A stretch of 64,000 bases of DNA from contig NZ_JAROCY010000016.1 in assembly GCF_029436685.1 (NCBI RefSeq), positions 54,860 through 118,859 of the forward strand, written 5' to 3'. The DNA is from Novosphingobium cyanobacteriorum. GTDB lineage: Bacteria > Pseudomonadota > Alphaproteobacteria > Sphingomonadales > Sphingomonadaceae. The translations under genes and the position numbers were made by a program. Numbering within the stretch: position 1 is the first letter of the stretch; each line of letters opens with the position of its first letter. Under the pieces are notes generated by a model. That model saw nothing but the letters and a program-made list of their open reading frames with translations, was not told the DNA's origin and did no database searches. Shown piece by piece: positions 1 to 7,934 of the stretch.

Positions 1-764
1 CGATCATGGCGCGCCTGATGGGCCCGGCGTTCAAGGGCGTGGACGAAGACGTGGTCGATGGCCTCAATGCCCCGCTCTACGATGGCTTCCCGCGCACCGT
101 CACCTTCCAGCAGGTGGAAAGCAGCGTGCCCACCGGCTGGTGGCGTGGCGTTGGCCCGCTGCGCACCGCCTTTGCGGTGGAATGCATGGTCGATGAACTG
201 GCCAACGCCGCCAATATCGACCCCATCGGCTATCGCCTGCAGCTGACCAGCGATCCGCGCGCCCGCGCCGTGCTGGAAGCGGTGCGCAAGCAATCCGGCT
301 GGGATGACAAGCGCACCCCCAATTCCGGGCTGGGCGTGGCGGTGATCCACAACTGGGATACCTACATGGCCGCCGTGGCCGATGTTTCCGTGGGCGCGGA
401 CAGGCAGATCCGCATCAACCGGGTGACCGTGGCGGTCGATTGCGGGCAGGTGGTCAACCCCTCGGGCATCCGCGCGCAGATTGACAGCGGCGTGATCTTC
501 GGCGGCAGCGCGGCGCTGTGGGGAGAGATCACCATTGCCGGTGGCGCCGTGGAACAATCAAACTTCCACGATTACCGCGTGATGCGCATGGCCGAATGCC
601 CGGTGATCGAAACCATGATCATCGACAGCCACGAAAAGCCCGGCGGCATGGGCGAACCGCCCTGTGCCGTGATCGGCCCTGCGCTGGCCAACGCTCTCCA
701 CGCTCTCACCGGCAAGCGCGTGCGCAGCCTGCCCTTGCAGAAAGGCTTCGAAGCGCTGGCCTGA
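1..764 (+). CDS. Molybdopterin-binding subunit of a xanthine dehydrogenase/IorB-family hydroxylase (5' end outside window)
   Basis: The reading frame is open from the left edge, so this is the C-terminal ~254 residues of a protein whose start lies upstream. The sequence matches the C-terminal molybdopterin domain of the isoquinoline 1-oxidoreductase beta / aldehyde oxidase family: a WWRGVG segment, a VDCGQVVNP segment and the GGMGEPP motif. The Glu of GMGEPP corresponds to the catalytic glutamate of molybdenum hydroxylases. The family oxidises aldehydes or N-heterocycles. A second full-length copy lies at 19972-22170. The [2Fe-2S] partner should lie upstream. A hairpin follows the stop codon. 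Family call is firm; substrate unknown. Confidence 0.88.
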   Translation, partial: IMARLMGPAFKGVDEDVVDGLNAPLYDGFPRTVTFQQVESSVPTGWWRGVGPLRTAFAVECMVDELANAANIDPIGYRLQLTSDPRARAVLEAVRKQSGWDDKRTPNSGLGVAVIHNWDTYMAAVADVSVGADRQIRINRVTVAVDCGQVVNPSGIRAQIDSGVIFGGSAALWGEITIAGGAVEQSNFHDYRVMRMAECPVIETMIIDSHEKPGGMGEPPCAVIGPALANALHALTGKRVRSLPLQKGFEALA

Positions 765-773
765 CCGTTCTTG

Positions 774-799
774 TCTCCCGCGCGCGGGAGAGGCTTTAA
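774..799 (+). terminator. Hairpin terminator after the molybdenum hydroxylase gene
   Basis: A perfect 18-bp palindrome (774-791, TCTCCCGCG and its complement) begins 10 bases after the stop and is followed by a short T run (795-797). It is likely a factor-independent terminator, with a short T tract. Confidence 0.55.
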
Positions 800-805
800 A
801 GGTTC

Positions 806-970
806 GGTTTCTCGCAGAGACGCAGAGAGAAAAGAGAGCGCAGAGAGCCAGCGTCTGGCCGAAGGCCGCCAATAATTTCACTACAGATTGCGCGGCGGAA
901 CGCGCAGAAGGGCGGCTTCGCCGTAAGCGCTCTGCGCTCTCCCTTCTTCTCTGCGTCTCTGCGAGAAACC
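806..970. repeat. 165-bp imperfect palindromic element (MITE/REP-like)
   Basis: The outermost 22 bases (806-827) are an exact inverted repeat of 949-970. The complementarity continues inward with mismatches through CGCAGAG-rich arms and a GGCGGC/TTCG segment around 860-875 and 911-924. No coding sequence is supported. It fills the space between two convergent genes, so the ends could form a long stem in either transcript. The structure resembles a miniature inverted-repeat element or long intergenic palindrome. Confidence 0.7.
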
Positions 971-993
971 CTTCTCTTAATCTCGGCCAACCG

Positions 994-2388
994 TCACAAC
1001 GCCGCCAGCTGCTCCATGCTGGCATCCAGCGCCGCGCCGATGATCCCCACCAGCCGGTCGATCTCCTCGTGCGTGATCACCAGCGGCGGGCTCATCACGA
1101 TGGAGTCGCGGATCGCGCGCACCATCAGGCCGCCGGCGATGCAGTGATCGCGCACGATCGGGCCGGCCTGTCCGCCTGTTCCGTGGCGCTTGTTGGTGCC
1201 CTTTTCGGCCACGATCTCAACCGCGCCAAGCAGGCCGATCGAGCGGACTTCGCCCACCAGCGGCTGATCGGCCAGCCGCTGCAGCGCCGCGTTCAGGTAT
1301 GGCCCCACATCCTCGCGCACGCGGTCGACAAGGTGCTCGTCCTCGATGATCTGCAGGTTGCGCAGCGCCACCGCCGCTGAAACCGGGTGGCCTGAGTAGG
1401 TATAGCCGTGGACGAACTCCTCGCCCGAGGCGCGCAGCACCTCCACGATCTCGCTTGAAACGCCGGTGGCCGAAATCGGCAGGTAGCCGGAAGACAGGCC
1501 CTTGGCCATCGAGACGATGTCTGGCGAAATGCCATAGTGCTGGAAGCCGAACCATTCGCCCAGCCGGCCAAAACCGCAGATCACTTCGTCTGAAACCAGC
1601 AGGATGCCATACTTGCGGCAGATCGCTTCCACCTTCTGCCAGTAACCGGGCGGAGGGATGATCACGCCGCCCGCGCCCTGCACGGGTTCACCGATGAAGG
1701 CCGCCACGTTTTCCGGCCCCACTGCCAGGATGCGGTCTTCGATCGCCTGCGCCGCGCGCGTGGCAAAGGCTTCCGGATCTTCTCCAAAGCCTTCGCCAAA
1801 GGGGTAGGGCTGCATCACGTGTTCGATGCCGGGGATCGGCAGCCCGCCCTGCGCATGCATGAAGGTCATGCCGCCAAGGCTGGCCGATGCCACGGTCGAT
1901 CCGTGGTAGGCATTGTGCCGGCTGATGAACACCGTGCGGTTTGGCTCGCCCTTCAGGCCCCAGTACGTGCGGACCAGGCGGAACACCGTATCGTTGGATT
2001 CGCTGCCAGAATTGTTGAAGAACACGTGTTGCAGCTTGCCGCCCAGCAGGCCGGCCAGCTTGGTCGCCAGTTCGATCGGCGGCACCGTGGCGGTGCGGAA
2101 GAACGTGTTGTAGAACGGCAGCTCCTCCATCTGCCGCGCCGCCACTTCGGCCAGTTCGGGGCGGCCATAGCCCACGTTCACGCACCACAGCCCGGCCATG
2201 CCGTCCAGGATCGCATGGCCTTCGCCGTCATAGATCGTGGAGCCCTGCGCATGGGTGATGATGCGGCTGCCGCCCAGGTCCTGCTGCAGCTTGTAGCTCG
2301 ATTGCGCCGGCAGGTGATGCGCCACGTCCAGCTCGCGCAGGGCGGGGATGTCATAGTTGCGGACGCCAATCGTAGGGGGGGTGGCCAT
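994..2388 (-). CDS. Class III (omega-type) pyridoxal-phosphate aminotransferase
   Basis: 464 residues, the usual length for fold-type I class III aminotransferases. Visible signatures are a GLWCVNVGYG substrate-side segment, NSGSESNDT (phosphate binding), SDEVICGFGR (the Asp that contacts the pyridine nitrogen) and MAKGLSSGY, whose Lys (about residue 296) should form the Schiff base. The family moves amino groups from omega-amino acids, polyamines or amines to pyruvate or 2-oxoglutarate. It is divergent from the GntR gene at 2560. It is one of three paralogues in the window (others at 6493 and 11065), which suggests a role in amine or polyamine catabolism. The exact donor cannot be read from sequence. 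Confidence 0.92.
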   Translation of the reverse strand: MATPPTIGVRNYDIPALRELDVAHHLPAQSSYKLQQDLGGSRIITHAQGSTIYDGEGHAILDGMAGLWCVNVGYGRPELAEVAARQMEELPFYNTFFRTATVPPIELATKLAGLLGGKLQHVFFNNSGSESNDTVFRLVRTYWGLKGEPNRTVFISRHNAYHGSTVASASLGGMTFMHAQGGLPIPGIEHVMQPYPFGEGFGEDPEAFATRAAQAIEDRILAVGPENVAAFIGEPVQGAGGVIIPPPGYWQKVEAICRKYGILLVSDEVICGFGRLGEWFGFQHYGISPDIVSMAKGLSSGYLPISATGVSSEIVEVLRASGEEFVHGYTYSGHPVSAAVALRNLQIIEDEHLVDRVREDVGPYLNAALQRLADQPLVGEVRSIGLLGAVEIVAEKGTNKRHGTGGQAGPIVRDHCIAGGLMVRAIRDSIVMSPPLVITHEEIDRLVGIIGAALDASMEQLAAL

Positions 2389-2406
2389 CGTCAGTCCCGG
2401 GCAGTT

Positions 2407-2519
2407 GATCTAAGATCACAGATAGGCTCTTGGCAGGGTCTGCGTCAATGAAAACGCGCCGAAAAGCTGCATCCTTTTTGCGGAAACGTTGATTGCCGGG
2501 GGGGTTCTTGTAAGATCAC
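2407..2519. promoter_or_regulatory. Divergent control region with twin TAAGATCAC sites (candidate GntR operators)
   Basis: The 9-mer TAAGATCAC occurs at 2411-2419 and again at 2511-2519, exactly 100 bp apart. The first copy sits in an inverted repeat TGATC-TAA-GATCA (2406-2418). The region separates the divergent aminotransferase and GntR genes, where FCD/FadR-type GntR proteins commonly bind. The assignment to this GntR protein is inference. Confidence 0.4.
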
Positions 2520-2559
2520 CGCAGGATTTGCCGCAGGACGGAGGTTGCGCAAGGCGAGC

Positions 2560-3243
2560 ATGGTGCACAGCGAAGCCGCGATTGCAGAGGAAGAGGGCGA
2601 GGGCACGGCTTCGCTGCGCGAACAGGTGTACAACGACCTGCGCTACCGCCTGATCACGGGCAAGATCATGCCTGGCGTGGGCATTTCCACGCGCGGGCTG
2701 GCGCAGCAGTTGGGTGTCAGCCAGATGCCGGTGCGCGATGCGCTCAGCCGGATCGCGGCCGAAGGCGCGGTGGACATCCGGTCAAAGCGCGCGGTCATGG
2801 TGCCGAAGATGACGCAGGCCCGCTTCATGGAAATCATGCGCCTGCGCACCCTGCTGGAACCGCTCGCCGCGCAGGAAGCGCTGCCGCACATTGACGGCGA
2901 ACGCCTGCGCCAGATCCGCGCGGCGGACGAGGCGACTGACGATGCGCTGCGTGATGGCGACGTGAACGCCTACATGGAATCGAACTTCCGCTTTCACTCG
3001 CTGATCTATGGCGCGGCGCCGATGCCGCTGGCCAATCGCATGATCGAAAGCCTGTGGATGCAGTTCGGCCCGTTCATGCGCGTGGTCTATGGCCGCTATG
3101 GCACTGCCAGCATGATCGACCAGCACAAGGCGGCGACCAAGGCGATCGCGCAAGGCGATGCCGAAGGCCTGCGCGATGCGATTGCGGGTGACATCGGCGA
3201 TTGCCACGATCTGATGCGCGATTGGGAAAAACTGAACGCTTAG
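2560..3243 (+). CDS. GntR family transcriptional regulator, FCD (FadR-like) subfamily
   Basis: 227 residues from ATG 2560, preferred over the upstream TTG at 2545 because the GGAGG abuts that TTG while AAGG at 2551 is well placed for the ATG. The N-terminal winged helix (about residues 15-80) contains LREQVYNDLRYRLITGKI and RGLAQQLGVSQMPVRDAL, the standard GntR helix-turn-helix. An FCD-type effector domain follows (MRLRTLLEPLAAQEAL onward, with His residues suited to metal or acid binding). These regulators usually respond to organic or amino acids and repress neighbouring genes. The aminotransferase transcribed divergently is the likely target. Confidence 0.93.
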   Translation: MVHSEAAIAEEEGEGTASLREQVYNDLRYRLITGKIMPGVGISTRGLAQQLGVSQMPVRDALSRIAAEGAVDIRSKRAVMVPKMTQARFMEIMRLRTLLEPLAAQEALPHIDGERLRQIRAADEATDDALRDGDVNAYMESNFRFHSLIYGAAPMPLANRMIESLWMQFGPFMRVVYGRYGTASMIDQHKAATKAIAQGDAEGLRDAIAGDIGDCHDLMRDWEKLNA

Positions 3244-3269
3244 AATGGGTTCTGGCGGAGTGCTGTGGT

Positions 3270-3348
3270 GGTTCGACAGGCTCAGAACGAGCAGTTCTGG
3301 ATCGATTGATCGCAACCGCCGCTCATCCTGGGCCTGTCGAAGGATGCC
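3270..3348. repeat. REP-like inverted repeat (TTCGACAGG...CCTGTCGAA)
   Basis: Arms at about 3272-3292 and 3321-3341 are complementary at roughly 18 of 21 positions, with TTCGACAGGC at the outer end. This matches the widespread proteobacterial intergenic repeat containing TTCGACAGGCTCAG. It lies between convergent genes. Confidence 0.6.
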
Positions 3349-3360
3349 GGCGCATCCCCC

Positions 3361-5307
3361 TCAGGCGAAGAGTTCGTTCACCGCGCGCCAGGCCTGGTCG
3401 ATGGCGCTGCTGGTATAGGATGCGCGGTCGGAATCGGCATTGGCGATGGTGATCGAGCCGAATTTCGCCCGACCGACGAGGTGCGGCGCATCGGGCTCGT
3501 CGTCGCGCCTGGCGTCCCACAGCGAGTTGTATTCGGGAGCGTAGCCGTGGGGCCAGCGGTTCACCGCAATGCCGGCGATATCGCGCTGCGCATCGAAGCC
3601 ATGGGGGGCAAGCGCGCGGGTCATCAGGTCGACCAACTCGTTCTCGAACTTCGAAAAATCGGTGGCGAGCAGTTCGGCGCGGCCGGCCTTGCTCTGTTCG
3701 TGCTCGGGCAGGCCGGGAGCGTGCGGGATGCGCGAGAGGCGCATCACGATGGGCTCGTCTGGGGTCTTCGGCCCGGTGTAACCGCCGATCTCCACGATCC
3801 GGTCAAGGTTGAAGCCGTGGTACCAGTGGGTGGGGCAGGTCGCGCCGCTGATCCCCGCCTTGGCAAAGGCGCGCCAGTTGTCGAGCGCGACGCTGATATA
3901 GCACAGCGGCTCCTTCACCAGTTCGTGCAGGCCCGCCTTCTGCGCGGCAGGAAGCGCGGGGATCAGATAGGGGATCACCATGTTCCAGCACGCCATGACC
4001 ACGTGGCGCGCGGCAACTTTGCTTAACTTTCCGCCGCTTGCATAGACAATGTCGACACCGGCTGAACTGCGGTTCTCCACGTGCAGAACGGTGCTGTTCA
4101 AGCGGATGCGCACCGGCTGACCGGCCTTGTCCAGCGCGTCGTAATGGCAGGGCGAAAGGATTGATTCCTCAACGGAAACTCCGGGCTTCATGAACCCCGG
4201 CACCAGCTTTGCCACCAGCAGGCGAGCGACCGTGCCGTTGCCGTCGGGGAAATGCAGTTCATAAGAGCCGCCGGTCTGGGCGAAGCCGCGCGGGGTATAG
4301 CCCATGCGCATGGTGCCGCCCTTTTCCAGCCTGGTCCCGGCAAACCCGGCGAGGCGGGCGCCCCAGGCGTCGAGCGCGGAAATGCCGTCTGCGCCCACGC
4401 ACCACCAACCGAGCGGGCGGTTCTGGTACCATTGCAGAGCTTCGTCGCCCAAACCCCCGTGTTTCTTGAGGAAATCGCGGTAGCTGATCCGGCTGAGGTA
4501 ATCCTTGCGCATCTCCATCGGCATGGTGCCGAGTGGGTCGGTCTTGCCCGATTCCAGGGCCACGATCTGCGCCAGCGCCTCTGCCGAGAAGGGGGATTTG
4601 CCAAGCTTTACAGGTAGTTCTTCTTCATGCGGCAGGCGCACCAGGGCATCGCGGCCAAAGTGTTCGCGGTCAAAAAACGCGGCGGGGGCCAGCTTGTATG
4701 CCTTCAGCCCTGCACCCGCATGTTCGCCATACTTTTCGGAAAGCGCCGGAACATCGATGCCGATCTTGCGCAGCAGGCCGTCGGCCACGGGGCTGTAGGG
4801 CTCGGGACTGTCGATGCCCAGCGTGCCGCCGTTCATGATAAGTGTCTGTCCACGAACGCGAAACTCATTGCGCTTGGCATGTCCACCAACATCGTCGTGG
4901 TTCTCCACGATCAGCACCCGTGCCTGCGGGTTGCGTTCGCGATAGAATAGCGCTGCCGAAAGGCCGCTGATGCCGCCGCCGACCACCACGAGGTCATAGT
5001 CCTCGGCCGCCGGGCCGGCCAGCGCCTGGCCGATCGCCTCACCATCGCGCAGGGCGTGGGCCACTTCGAACGAGCCGGGATGCGATCCGCGCATTCCCAA
5101 ACGATAGGGCGGATAATAGCCAAAAGGTTCAGAATTGGCGTAGGTTGAGGCGGGTTGAGAAGGGGTTGAGGCCGACTGAGAGGGGGTTGAGATGGACAGA
5201 GAGGCCACCGAACCGGCGACAGCAGCGCCCTGCACGAAGTCTCTTCGGGTCACCTGCGGACCCAAGATGCCCTTCTTCGAACCCGTCCCGTCACCCTTGT
5301 TGTGCAT
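3361..5307 (-). CDS. Tat-exported FAD/NAD(P)-binding oxidoreductase, spermidine-dehydrogenase-like
   Basis: 648 residues. A twin-arginine signal (VTRRDFVQGAAVAG, Arg 21-22) is followed by a Ser/Thr/Pro-rich linker (about 40-58) with near-tandem repeats. The FAD dinucleotide motif VVVGGGISGLS lies at about 107-117, with a following Glu and VGGHAKRNEF typical of amine-oxidase-like flavoproteins. Length, export signal and domain order fit bacterial spermidine dehydrogenase, which cleaves spermidine in the periplasm. The neighbouring PotD-like protein and aminotransferases support a polyamine role. An AGGA ribosome site precedes the ATG. It is divergent from the binding-protein gene at 5414. The substrate is inferred. 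Confidence 0.75.
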   Translation of the reverse strand: MHNKGDGTGSKKGILGPQVTRRDFVQGAAVAGSVASLSISTPSQSASTPSQPASTYANSEPFGYYPPYRLGMRGSHPGSFEVAHALRDGEAIGQALAGPAAEDYDLVVVGGGISGLSAALFYRERNPQARVLIVENHDDVGGHAKRNEFRVRGQTLIMNGGTLGIDSPEPYSPVADGLLRKIGIDVPALSEKYGEHAGAGLKAYKLAPAAFFDREHFGRDALVRLPHEEELPVKLGKSPFSAEALAQIVALESGKTDPLGTMPMEMRKDYLSRISYRDFLKKHGGLGDEALQWYQNRPLGWWCVGADGISALDAWGARLAGFAGTRLEKGGTMRMGYTPRGFAQTGGSYELHFPDGNGTVARLLVAKLVPGFMKPGVSVEESILSPCHYDALDKAGQPVRIRLNSTVLHVENRSSAGVDIVYASGGKLSKVAARHVVMACWNMVIPYLIPALPAAQKAGLHELVKEPLCYISVALDNWRAFAKAGISGATCPTHWYHGFNLDRIVEIGGYTGPKTPDEPIVMRLSRIPHAPGLPEHEQSKAGRAELLATDFSKFENELVDLMTRALAPHGFDAQRDIAGIAVNRWPHGYAPEYNSLWDARRDDEPDAPHLVGRAKFGSITIANADSDRASYTSSAIDQAWRAVNELFA

Positions 5308-5413
5308 GGTCCCGGCTTTCCTGCTGGCAGGTCTTTACGGGCGTACTGTGATCACATAACCTGACCTGAAGCAACGCCTTTCAAGCGGGCACAGAACAGA
5401 CAAGAGGGCTTCG

Positions 5414-6481
5414 ATGCGGCTTCCCCAATCGCGACGCGGATTTCTGGCCGGGCTTGGCGCGGCGGCCGTTGGCATCACCTTCGGCGGGCTGGGCGGGTGC
5501 AAGCGGGCGGCGAAGAGCCAGCTGAACTTCTACAACTGGGATACCTATGTCGGGAAGGACACGCTTTCAGGCTTCGAGAAGGAGAGCGGGGTTCATGTGA
5601 ACCTGAGCCTGTATTCCAACAACGACGAACTGTTTGCCAAGCTGCGCGGGGGGAACCCCGGCTATGATGTGGTGGTGCCGAGCAACGACTTTGTCCAGCG
5701 CATGGCCAAGGCCAACATGCTGATGCCGCTGGACCACGCAAAAATCCCGAACATCAAGAACATCGCGCCGCAGTTTGCCGATCCGCCGTTTGATCCCGGG
5801 CGCAAGTTCGCGATGCCCTATACCTGGCTGGTGCTGGGCATCGGTTACCGCAAGAGCAAGGTTCAGGGCGTTCCCGACAGCTGGAGAACCGTGCTCGATT
5901 CACCGCAGTACAAGGGCCGCATCGCGCTGCTTTCCGATGCGGCGGACCTTTGCCGGTTGACCGAGATGTATCTGGGCAAGGACATCAACACCTTCGACCC
6001 TGCCGCGCTGGCGCAGGTGCAGGACCTGCTGATCCGGCAGAAACCCAACGTGGCGACGTTCCATGACGACAACGGGCAGGACCTGTTGCTGTCAGGCGAT
6101 GCCGACCTGGTGATCGAATACAACGGCGACATCGCGCAGGTGATGAAGGAGGACAGCGACCTGGCCTTCGTGGTGCCGAAGGAAGGCAGCGTGATCCAGT
6201 CGGACCAGATCTGCATCCCGGCCGGCGCGCCCAACCCCGATGCGGCCCATGCCTTCATCAATCACGTGCTGAGCGCCGAGGCGGGGGCCGACCTTGCGCG
6301 CACCATATCGTACCCCACGCCGAATGCGGCGGCGCTGGCGCAGATGCCCGAGGAGTATCGCAACAATCCCGCGATCTTCCCGCCGCCCGAGGCGATGGCC
6401 AAGTGCAAGTATGCGCAATACCTGGGCGAGGATGCCTATCGCACGTTCCAGGACGTGATCACCCGCGTGCGCGCGGCCTGA
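5414..6481 (+). CDS. PotD/PotF-like polyamine-binding protein with Tat signal and lipobox
   Basis: 355 residues. The N-terminus combines twin arginines (SRRGF, 7-8) with a lipobox-like GLGGC (Cys 29), so it is probably a Tat-exported lipoprotein. The mature part begins LNFYNWDTYVG, the hallmark first strand of PotD/PotF spermidine/putrescine-binding proteins, followed by YSNNDELFAKL and YDVVVPSNDF. No ATPase or permease genes of a Pot transporter are visible in the window, so it may serve a distant permease or act in sensing. Its stop overlaps the ribosome site of the next aminotransferase, so the two are probably one operon. Confidence 0.88.
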   Translation: MRLPQSRRGFLAGLGAAAVGITFGGLGGCKRAAKSQLNFYNWDTYVGKDTLSGFEKESGVHVNLSLYSNNDELFAKLRGGNPGYDVVVPSNDFVQRMAKANMLMPLDHAKIPNIKNIAPQFADPPFDPGRKFAMPYTWLVLGIGYRKSKVQGVPDSWRTVLDSPQYKGRIALLSDAADLCRLTEMYLGKDINTFDPAALAQVQDLLIRQKPNVATFHDDNGQDLLLSGDADLVIEYNGDIAQVMKEDSDLAFVVPKEGSVIQSDQICIPAGAPNPDAAHAFINHVLSAEAGADLARTISYPTPNAAALAQMPEEYRNNPAIFPPPEAMAKCKYAQYLGEDAYRTFQDVITRVRAA

Positions 6482-6492
6482 GGAGCGACGGC

Positions 6493-7836
6493 ATGGCGAG
6501 CGCAGCCGCGATCGACTGGGCAAGCGCGGAAGGGCTGGACCTTTCGCACTTCTGGATGCCGTTCACCAACAATCGCTTCTTCAAGGCGAACCCGCGCCTG
6601 TTCGTTTCAGCAAAGGACATGCACTTCACCACCGCCGATGGCCGGCAGGTGCTGGACGCGACATCGGGCCTGTGGTGCGTGAATGCCGGGCACGGGCGTG
6701 AGGCGATCACCGAGGCGATCCGCGAGGCGGCGGGCGTGCTTGATTTCGGCCCCACGTTCCAGCTGGGCCACCCGCTGCCGTTCCGGCTGGCGAGCGAGCT
6801 GGCGGCGATGATGCCGGCCGGGCTGGACCGGGTGTTCTTCACCAATTCCGGATCGGAAAGCGCGGACACGGCGCTGAAGATGGCGCTCGCCTATCACCAC
6901 GCCAAGGGCGATTCCACGCGCTTCCGGCTGATCGGGCGGCAGCGTGGCTATCACGGCACCAACTTTGGCGGGATGTCGGTGGGCGGGATTGGCGGCAACC
7001 GGCGGCGCTATGTCTCGCAGGTGTGGGGCGTGGACCACCTGGCGCATACCCATGGCGATGCGGTGCGGTTCCAGCGCGGGCTGCAGCCCGGAAACGGCGG
7101 GCTGGCCGAAGAGCTGGAGGAACTGGTGGCGCTGCACGGGCCGGAAACGATCGCGGCGGTGATCGTGGAGCCGGTGGCGGGATCGACCGGCGTGCTGGTG
7201 CCGCCGCAAGGATACCTGCAGGCGCTGCGCGACATTACCCGCAAGCATGGCATCCTGCTGATCTTTGACGAAGTGATCACCGGCTTTGGCCGCGTGGGCG
7301 ATGCGGCGACGGCGGCCGAAGTGTTTGGCGTGACGCCCGATATCGTGACACTTGCCAAGGGCCTGACCAACGCCACGGTGCCGATGGGCGCGGTGGTGGC
7401 CAGCCGTGAGGTGCACGACACCATCGTCAACGGATCGCCCGCGGGGATCGAGTTCTTCCACGGCTATACCTATTCCGGGCATCCGCTGGCATCCGCAGCC
7501 GGCCTCGCGGCGCTGGCGCTCTATCGGCAGGAGGGCCTGTTCGCCCGCACCACCGCGCTGGCGCCGGTGTGGGAAGAGGCGATGCATGGCCTGCGCGATT
7601 GCCCGAACGTGATCGATATCCGCAACGTGGGGCTGGTGGCCGGGATCGAGCTGGCGCCGCGCGACGGCGCGATCGGGGCGCGGGCGATGGAGGCGTTCCA
7701 CCGCGCGTTCGACGCCGGGCTGCTGATCCGCGTGACGGGCGACATCATCGCACTGTCCCCCCCGCTGATCGTGAGCGAGGCGCAGATCGGCGAGATTGCG
7801 GACAAGCTGCGCACGGTGCTGCACGAAACCGCCTGA
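6493..7836 (+). CDS. Class III (omega-amino acid:pyruvate-type) aminotransferase
   Basis: 447 residues from ATG 6493, which has AGGAG seven bases upstream; the frame stays open into the preceding gene but those upstream codons belong to the binding protein. Signatures: SHFWMPFTNNRFFK (beta-alanine:pyruvate aminotransferase-type start), TNSGSESADTALK, IFDEVITGFGRVG and LAKGLTNATVP with the Schiff-base Lys at about 289. The family transaminates beta-alanine, omega-amino acids or amines with pyruvate. Its position directly behind a polyamine-binding protein suggests use on polyamine breakdown products. The exact substrate is unproven. Confidence 0.93.
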   Translation: MASAAAIDWASAEGLDLSHFWMPFTNNRFFKANPRLFVSAKDMHFTTADGRQVLDATSGLWCVNAGHGREAITEAIREAAGVLDFGPTFQLGHPLPFRLASELAAMMPAGLDRVFFTNSGSESADTALKMALAYHHAKGDSTRFRLIGRQRGYHGTNFGGMSVGGIGGNRRRYVSQVWGVDHLAHTHGDAVRFQRGLQPGNGGLAEELEELVALHGPETIAAVIVEPVAGSTGVLVPPQGYLQALRDITRKHGILLIFDEVITGFGRVGDAATAAEVFGVTPDIVTLAKGLTNATVPMGAVVASREVHDTIVNGSPAGIEFFHGYTYSGHPLASAAGLAALALYRQEGLFARTTALAPVWEEAMHGLRDCPNVIDIRNVGLVAGIELAPRDGAIGARAMEAFHRAFDAGLLIRVTGDIIALSPPLIVSEAQIGEIADKLRTVLHETA

Positions 7837-7893
7837 CCGGCCAACAAAGGTGCTTGCGCCTGGTTGCTTACGCCGAGAGCCGCGCTAGCATTA

Positions 7894-7910
7894 TTGGACG
7901 AGTGTCCTGA
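7894..7910 (+). promoter_or_regulatory. Candidate operator, copy A of the 17-bp amine-regulon motif
   Basis: TTGGACGAGTGTCCTGA lies 25 bases upstream of the amidohydrolase start. It shares GACGnGTGTCC with sites at 17418, 22234 (other strand), 19449 and 29665. The core is itself near-palindromic (GGAC...GTCC). Confidence 0.45.
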
Positions 7911-7934
7911 ATTCGGAATTGCTTTGGGGGTGAT

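Noticed and set aside
5333..5349. A sixth copy of the amine-regulon motif before the spermidine-dehydrogenase-like gene
   Set aside because: CTTTACGGGCGTACTGT matches only about 11 of 17 positions and lacks the GTCC half-site.
6607..7824. Long minus-strand frame opposite the second aminotransferase
   Set aside because: His/Arg/Gln-rich translation, no motifs, fully antisense to a recognised enzyme. The same applies to the frames at 8493-9767 and 30234-31448.
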